Assembly (NCBI GenBank): GCA_937879875.1
Contig: CALFMN010000257.1
Span: 1 to 17,498, forward strand
Source of the DNA: an uncultured Chloroflexota bacterium
GTDB lineage: Bacteria > Chloroflexota > Dehalococcoidia > CAUJGQ01
Reading direction: 5' to 3'
DNA: 17,498 nt
Part shown: one piece after another, positions 13,811 through 17,498 of the stretch
Position numbering within the stretch: the first letter of the stretch is position 1
How the letters are laid out: each line of letters starts with the position of its first letter
Notes under the pieces: generated by a model
Seen by the model: the letters and a program-made list of their open reading frames with translations, nothing else
Database searches by the model: none
Told to the model about the DNA's origin: nothing
Program-made: the position numbers and the translations under genes

Positions 13811-15226
13811 TCATACGCGCGTGGAGCGTGGTCCGGCCTCAGCTCGTTCACCACGGTCCTTGTTCTGCGCCTCGTTCGTCAACAATTCACTCTCACTACT
13901 GCCTGTTGCCGAATTGAAGGTCTCCGACGGTTGCGCTCCGCTACGGCCGCTGCCCCCGCCGGCCAGCAGCCGGCCGCGCGTGCGGCGCAGGTAAAACAGC
14001 CCGGCGACCACCCCCAGCAGGCAAAGTCCGGCCATTTCGGCCACGGCGGGCTGCACGCCCTGCCGGTCGGCCAGCGTGCCGACAACGAGGCTGCCGATCG
14101 GCGTCGAGCCCAGGAAGAGCAGGGTGTAGATGCTCATCACGCGGCCACGCAGCTGCGGCGGCGTGATGAGCTGCAGGCGCGAGTTTGCCGTGGTCGTGAA
14201 GACGATGCTGAAGGTGCCCAGCGCCACCAGCAACGGCACCGTCGCCTGCCACCAGCGCGACAGCGCCACGCCGAGCAGCAGCACGCTGAAGCCCGCGCTG
14301 CCGGTGAGCAGCGTGCGCCGCGTGGCCGCTCCGCTGTAAGCGAGGGCAAGCGCCGCCGCCAGCGAGCCGACACCCACAGACGATGTGAGCACGCCGTAGC
14401 CCACCGCGTTCATGTGCAGCGTGTACTTCGCGATCAGCGGCAGGAAGACCGTGAAGTTGTAGCCGAACGTGCCCAGCACCGCCATCAGCAGCACGATCAG
14501 CGCGATGTCCGGTGTGGTCAGCGCATAACGCAGCCCTTCGCCCACCTGCTTCAGCATCTTGCCGCGCGGCGGCCGGGCCAGGGAGAAGAAGCGCTCGGGC
14601 TTCATCAGCAGCAGGCTGCCGATCACGGCCAGGAAGGAGGCGGCGTTGAGATAGAAGCAGTCGGCAATGCCGATCGTGGCGATCGCCACGCCGCCCAGCG
14701 CCGGGCCGATCAGCCGCGAGGTGTTGAACAGCGTCGAGTTGAGCGCCACGGCGTTGGGCAGATCTTCGGGACCGACCAACTCGGCGACGAGCGCCTGCCG
14801 TGCCGGATTGTCGAGCGCGTTGGCGCTGCCCTGCACGGCGGCGAGCAGATAGATCAGCGGCAGGTTAATCAGGTGCGCCGAGGTCAGCACGGCCAGCACC
14901 AGCGCCTGCACCAACATCGTGCTCTGCGTGGCGATCAGCAAGCGCTGCTTGGGCAGACGGTCGGCGATCACGCCGCCGAAGAGCACGAAGATCAGCACCG
15001 GCGTGAACTGGATCGTGGCCATCGTGCCGAGCGCCAGCGGCGAGTTGTAGATCTTCAGCACGAGCCAGGCCAGCGCCGTGGACTGCATCCACGTGCCAAT
15101 CAGCGAGACGAGCTGGCCGAACCAGAACAGGCGGTAGTTGGGGTTGTGCAGGGCGCGGAAGGTCTCGCGCAGGGGCGGACGGGCGCCGCCCTGCCGGCGG
15201 CCCTGCCTGGCGCTGCGGGCGCTCAC
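13811..15226 (-). CDS. MFS_3/EntS-type major facilitator exporter
   Basis: The product has 471 residues from the GTG at 15226 (GGAGGGG 5 bases upstream). The frame stays open to 15562, but that part runs through a repeat element and the MarR gene, so the longer start is rejected. It begins with RETFRALHNPNYRLFWFGQLVSLIGTWMQSTALAWLVL, the signature opening of the MFS_3 (enterobactin exporter-like) group. It continues with FGGVIADRLPKQRLL (motif A form), then GSANALDNPARQALVAELV and ALNSTLFNTSRLIGPALGG, both diagnostic of that group, and ends in about 12 helices. The last about 45 residues are a hydrophilic Ser/Glu/Asn-rich tail. Substrates of this group include siderophores, macrolides and other small molecules; this one is unknown. 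It lies between the MarR gene (82 bases upstream) and the DHA2 exporter (114 bases downstream). Confidence 0.9.
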   Translation of the reverse strand: MSARSARQGRRQGGARPPLRETFRALHNPNYRLFWFGQLVSLIGTWMQSTALAWLVLKIYNSPLALGTMATIQFTPVLIFVLFGGVIADRLPKQRLLIATQSTMLVQALVLAVLTSAHLINLPLIYLLAAVQGSANALDNPARQALVAELVGPEDLPNAVALNSTLFNTSRLIGPALGGVAIATIGIADCFYLNAASFLAVIGSLLLMKPERFFSLARPPRGKMLKQVGEGLRYALTTPDIALIVLLMAVLGTFGYNFTVFLPLIAKYTLHMNAVGYGVLTSSVGVGSLAAALALAYSGAATRRTLLTGSAGFSVLLLGVALSRWWQATVPLLVALGTFSIVFTTTANSRLQLITPPQLRGRVMSIYTLLFLGSTPIGSLVVGTLADRQGVQPAVAEMAGLCLLGVVAGLFYLRRTRGRLLAGGGSGRSGAQPSETFNSATGSSESELLTNEAQNKDRGERAEAGPRSTRV

Positions 15227-15308
15227 AGCGGCCCCTCCGTGGCTGACGCAAGGCGCATGGATTCGGGCGTTGCCGGGGCGGCGACCCGCGAATCGCGGGC
15301 AGCGCCCA

Positions 15309-15869
15309 TCACTCCGCACCCCTCGTCCCCCTCCCCGTCCTCTCCCCAACGCCTTGAGGGAGGGGGATCGAGCCGGCTCGATCCTCTCCCCATCGCGATG
15401 GGTGAGGGGCAGGAGAGGGGACCGTTTCTGCATCTTCGGCCCGCACTTCACTTGAGGCGGTGGCAAGTCGGCCAAGCGCGACAACCACGGCCGGCAGTTC
15501 GTTGCCCAGCCGTTCGGCCACGCGATCGAGAAAGACGCGACCCTCGACCAGCAGCTCGCCAACCAGCGCTTCGCCCGTGGCGCTGAGGTAGAGCGGCTCC
15601 TGGCGACGGTCTTCCGGCAGCGTCGTGCGCTGCAACAGGCCGCGATCGACGAGCTTGATTACGAGGCCGCTGGTTGTGGAGACGGAGATGCCCAGCAGCC
15701 GCGCCATCTCGCCGGTGGTGATGCCGGGCGCACGCCGCACGGCGTAGAGCACGCGCAGCTGCGGCAGCGTGATGCGCAGCTCCTCCCACTGACGCAGGCG
15801 GATGCTGTCGAGGTTGTGCACGACGTGACCGTAGAGGCGGCGAAACTCGGCGCTCTGCTCCGCATCCAT
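15309..15869 (-). CDS. MarR-family transcriptional regulator with repeat-derived tail
   Basis: The product has 186 residues from ATG 15869. The winged-helix domain is clear: WEELRITLPQLRVLYAVRR, then GITTGEMARLLGISVSTTSGLVIKLVDRGLLQRTTLPEDRRQEPLYLSATGEAL, which is the MarR recognition helix and wing with the typical D-R-R. The dimer helices flank it. MarR proteins repress adjacent efflux genes and release DNA when a small aromatic or phenolic compound binds. That fits the two exporters downstream. The core ends near residue 145. The last 38 or so residues (Pro/Gly/Arg-rich, ending GTRGAE) are translated from a C-rich palindromic repeat, so the natural C-terminus was probably replaced by element insertion. 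The start has no ribosome site and sits 6 bases after a TACAAT box, so a leaderless transcript is possible. Confidence 0.88.
   Translation of the reverse strand: MDAEQSAEFRRLYGHVVHNLDSIRLRQWEELRITLPQLRVLYAVRRAPGITTGEMARLLGISVSTTSGLVIKLVDRGLLQRTTLPEDRRQEPLYLSATGEALVGELLVEGRVFLDRVAERLGNELPAVVVALGRLATASSEVRAEDAETVPSPAPHPSRWGEDRAGSIPLPQGVGERTGRGTRGAE
15318..15425. repeat. C-rich palindromic repeat element overlapping the MarR 3' end
   Basis: About 108 bases with C-rich left and G-rich right ends that pair imperfectly. The centre holds the perfect palindrome GGATCGAGCCGGCTCGATCC (about 15366-15385), flanked by a second perfect palindrome CCCATCGCGATGGG (about 15389-15402). The style (CCCCTCTCC... 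ends) is that of dispersed small repeats in Chloroflexota-like genomes and is akin to the arms of the element at 11764-12114. Confidence 0.65.
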
Positions 15870-15875
15870 GCGGCA

Positions 15876-15905
15876 ATTGTACCGCGACACCGTACTGTCT
15901 TGCAA
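15876..15905 (-). promoter_or_regulatory. Candidate MarR-operon promoter giving a leaderless transcript
   Basis: Read on the minus strand: TTGCAA (15900-15905), an 18-base spacer, then TACAAT (15876-15881), only 6 bases before the ATG at 15869. The spacer contains GTAC...GTAC arms (a rough inverted repeat) that could be a MarR operator. No ribosome binding site precedes the ATG, which fits leaderless initiation. Confidence 0.45.
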
Positions 15906-16046
15906 GGCCGGACGAACACAGCGCGGCGCCTGCGCCGAGCCATCCCCGTGCTGTGAGCTTCGATACCCGCGCGGCTTGCTGATAGCTGTTCAGGAGAAGG
16001 CTCCATTACTCCCGCGCGAGCGACGCCGCGAGCCGGCGCGCCGCGC

Positions 16047-16052
16047 TATACT
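16047..16052 (+). promoter_or_regulatory. Candidate -10 box of the flavin-reductase-like gene
   Basis: TATACT, a near-consensus -10 element, stands out in very GC-rich DNA 43 bases before the ATG at 16095. No good -35 element is seen at the right distance. Confidence 0.3.
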
Positions 16053-16094
16053 CGCCTGCAGATGCCAGAACGAGATGCACAATGGAGGCCACTG

Positions 16095-16580
16095 ATGGAC
16101 GAGCGCGCCGAGGCCGCAAAGAAGACCACGCTGTTGATGATTCCATACGGACTGTACGTGCTGGGCGTGAAAGACGGAAGTGATCTCAACGCCGGCACGG
16201 TGAACTGGGTGACGCAATGCTCCTTCAAGCCGCCGCTGGTGGCGATGGGCGTGAAGAAGGACAGCCACCTCTACAGCCAGCTCAAAAGCGCGGGCACCTT
16301 CGCCCTCTCGTTTTTGGAGAGCGGGCAGAAGGACGTGGCCTTCGCCTTCTTCCGCCCGGCGAAGGTCGAGGGCAACACGATCAGCGGCCAGGAGTTCGAG
16401 ACGGCCGAGACCGGCGCACCGATCATCAGCAGCGCGCCGGCGTGGGTGGAGGGCCGCATCGTCGGCGAGGTAGAAACCGGCGACCATAGCTGCATGGTGG
16501 GCGAAGTCACGAACGCTGGCCTGAAGCGCGAGTCGAAGCTGCTGACGCTGGACGAAGTCGGCGTGAAATACGGCGGCTAG
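16095..16580 (+). CDS. Flavin-reductase-like (FMN-binding split barrel) protein
   Basis: The product has 161 residues. ATG 16095 is chosen for the GGAGG at 16084-16088, 6 bases upstream. The fold signature is the segment LYVLGVKDGSDLNAGTVNWVTQCSFKPPLVAMGVKKDSHLYSQLKSAGTFALSFLESGQ. This matches flavin reductase-type FMN-binding proteins: the 'A/G-x-T-x-xWVTQ.SF.PPL' strand-turn binds the flavin phosphate. The rest (APIISSAPAWVEGRIVGEVETGDHSCMVGEVTNAGLKRES) is the usual 'D/H...G.V..A' end of the barrel. It likely binds FMN and either reduces it with NAD(P)H for a partner oxygenase or works as an oxidoreductase itself. No partner gene is next to it. Confidence 0.87.
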   Translation: MDERAEAAKKTTLLMIPYGLYVLGVKDGSDLNAGTVNWVTQCSFKPPLVAMGVKKDSHLYSQLKSAGTFALSFLESGQKDVAFAFFRPAKVEGNTISGQEFETAETGAPIISSAPAWVEGRIVGEVETGDHSCMVGEVTNAGLKRESKLLTLDEVGVKYGG

Positions 16581-16866
16581 ACCTGGCTCTGACAAGGACG
16601 AGCGCGTCGAGCGGCACGGGCGGAAGAATTCTCCCGAAAGCACGCGGTGTATGGCGCAGATTCGGCACTGATCGATCGTCGCTGGTAAGCAGGCGAGCGG
16701 TCACACCCGCGCGCCTCGTTCAATTCGCCGCTGCCGGCCGTCTCGGGGTGGCCGTGCGCATGGCGGCGCGCCGGCATGCTTCATCTCCTAACCATCCTCT
16801 AAGAAAGTACCCATACGATGTGCCATATCGCCGGCGCCCGGGCGGAGGCGCCGCGGGAGCAGGCAC
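16581..16866. other. Intergenic region before the receiver gene
   Basis: About 290 bases without a gene. The last 40 bases contain two copies of the self-complementary GGCGCC (near 16835-16855) that could form a leader hairpin around the receiver's ribosome site. I see no clear terminator for the flavin reductase gene. Confidence 0.45.
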
Positions 16867-17223
16867 ATGGCCAACGTGCTGATCGTCGACGATGAGCCAA
16901 CCATCCGCCGGCTCGTCCAGACCGTGCTCGAACTCGAAGGTCACCAGGTCGCCATGGCCGGCACCGGCCAGCAGGCGCTCGATCTGGTGGAGGCGCAGGC
17001 TCCGGATGTGCTGCTGCTTGACGTAAAGCTGCCGGGCATGGACGGCTGGGAGGTGCTGCGCCGCGTCGATGCGCTGCGCCTGAATACGCGCGTCGTGATG
17101 CTGAGCGCGGTGCCGGGTGTGCGATTCGGAGCGGGCGGCGCCGCCGACGAGGTACTGGCGAAGCCGTTCGAGGTCGAGCGCCTCGTCGAAGCGATCGATC
17201 GGCTCGCTCCCGCCAATCCTTGA
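16867..17223 (+). CDS. Stand-alone CheY-like response-regulator receiver
   Basis: The product has 118 residues and is a single receiver domain with all key residues present: the acidic pair D8-D9 (LIVDDE), phospho-acceptor D52 (LLLDVKLPGMDGWEV), S80 in place of the switch Thr/Ser (MLSAV) and K99 (LAKPF). It should accept a phosphoryl group from a histidine kinase and act by protein contact, as it has no output domain. GGAG at 16856-16859, 7 bases before the ATG, supports the start. The loop after S80 (PGVRFGAGGAADEVL) is somewhat longer than usual. No kinase or chemotaxis gene is nearby, so its partner is unknown. It contrasts with the pseudo-receiver of the OmpR-type regulator at 10031-10780. 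Confidence 0.93.
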   Translation: MANVLIVDDEPTIRRLVQTVLELEGHQVAMAGTGQQALDLVEAQAPDVLLLDVKLPGMDGWEVLRRVDALRLNTRVVMLSAVPGVRFGAGGAADEVLAKPFEVERLVEAIDRLAPANP

Positions 17224-17498
17224 CGGCGAGGCCGCGCGGACGCATTCGTTGCCCATCTGCCGCACGCGGCTGGCGCCGGCGCAGCGCTGCGCGTACGCTC
17301 GACTAACAGATGGTTTCAAAACCGGCGGTCAGCCGCCGTTGCATGCACAGGAACGGGATCGCGAGCCGGTTTTGAAACCATGTCTGAGAGTGGCGCGGCC
17401 TCCCGCATCGGCCGGCCGCCAACGCGAGCCGCCGAGCATCGCGGGACACCTCGTCAGATGATGCTTGACACCGGTGGGTCGTTCGCCTGACCGATGAC
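17224..17498. other. Right-edge stretch without a gene
   Basis: No supportable gene is seen after the receiver gene up to the window edge. The stretch holds the long inverted repeat at 17310-17381. A TTGACA-like box lies at about 17464 near the end, which could belong to a gene beyond the window. Confidence 0.5.
17310..17381. repeat. Perfect 17-bp inverted repeat with 38-base loop
   Basis: ATGGTTTCAAAACCGGC (17310-17326) is exactly complementary to 17365-17381. CAG/CTG just outside can add three pairs around a 2-base bulge. The loop includes a small alternative hairpin (GGCGG/CCGCC, 17324-17337) and the palindrome TGCATGCA (about 17340-17347). The arms are less GC-rich than the surroundings. 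There is no T-run, so it is not a standard terminator. Confidence 0.75.

Noticed and set aside
15227..15562. Longer start for the MFS_3 exporter
   Set aside because: It would run through the palindromic repeat and the MarR gene; the GTG at 15226 has GGAGGGG directly upstream and begins just before the family's N-terminal signature.
13730..15586. 618-codon open frame on the plus strand
   Set aside because: It lies opposite the MFS_3 exporter and MarR genes, and its product is Gln/Arg/His-rich low-complexity sequence, the usual antisense shadow in high-GC DNA.
17310..17381. CRISPR repeat pair
   Set aside because: The two copies are inverted, not direct, and there are only two; no array or cas gene is present.

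Overview
The window is bacterial DNA of high GC (about 65-78% in hand-counted lines of typical genes). It has compact genes, GGAGG-type ribosome binding sites, short proline/serine-rich secreted proteins and C-rich intergenic repeats. The gene style (Flp pilin, DUF6306 protein, galactonate-dehydratase-like enolase-superfamily enzyme, MarR-controlled efflux pumps) fits an uncultured soil or sediment Chloroflexota best. No rRNA or marker gene confirms this, so the taxonomy is inference.

Layout. Bases 1-2360 hold an exported protein (450-1232), a small putative secreted protein on the minus strand (1476-1700), and a Flp/Fap pilin (2118-2306) ending in a strong hairpin terminator. Bases 2420-4130 hold, on the minus strand, a lipoprotein and a degenerate GGDEF-domain protein. 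On the plus strand follow an EamA/DMT transporter (4333-5289) and a crotonase-fold protein lacking both canonical glutamates (5376-6191). Next comes a two-gene restriction-modification cassette (6230-8799) of visibly lower GC: a XamI-family (SalI-type) endonuclease overlapping its N6-adenine methyltransferase by ATGA. An enolase-superfamily sugar-acid dehydratase (8868-10019) follows, convergent with an OmpR-type winged-helix regulator whose receiver domain has lost its phospho-acceptor Asp (10031-10780). Divergent from that regulator is a translationally coupled pair: a DUF6306 ferritin-like protein and a small glutaredoxin (11050-11759). The shared upstream region carries three GTTAC boxes exactly 22 bp apart.

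A 351-bp MITE-like element with near-perfect 62-75 bp terminal inverted repeats lies between the glutaredoxin gene and the convergent efflux gene. The minus strand then carries a probable multidrug-resistance operon, read right to left: MarR regulator (15869-15309), MFS_3-type exporter (15226-13811) and 14-TM DHA2 exporter (13696-12173). The MarR 3' end appears to be built from a second repeat element. The right end holds a flavin-reductase-like protein (16095-16580), a stand-alone CheY-like receiver (16867-17223) and an unexplained 17-bp perfect inverted repeat (17310-17381).

No single large new defence or biosynthetic system is visible. The most distinctive items are the restriction-modification island, the phased GTTAC array between the phosphate-independent-looking regulator and the DUF6306/glutaredoxin pair, the MITE-like element, and heptanucleotide tracts sitting directly in front of the ribosome binding sites of two unrelated genes.
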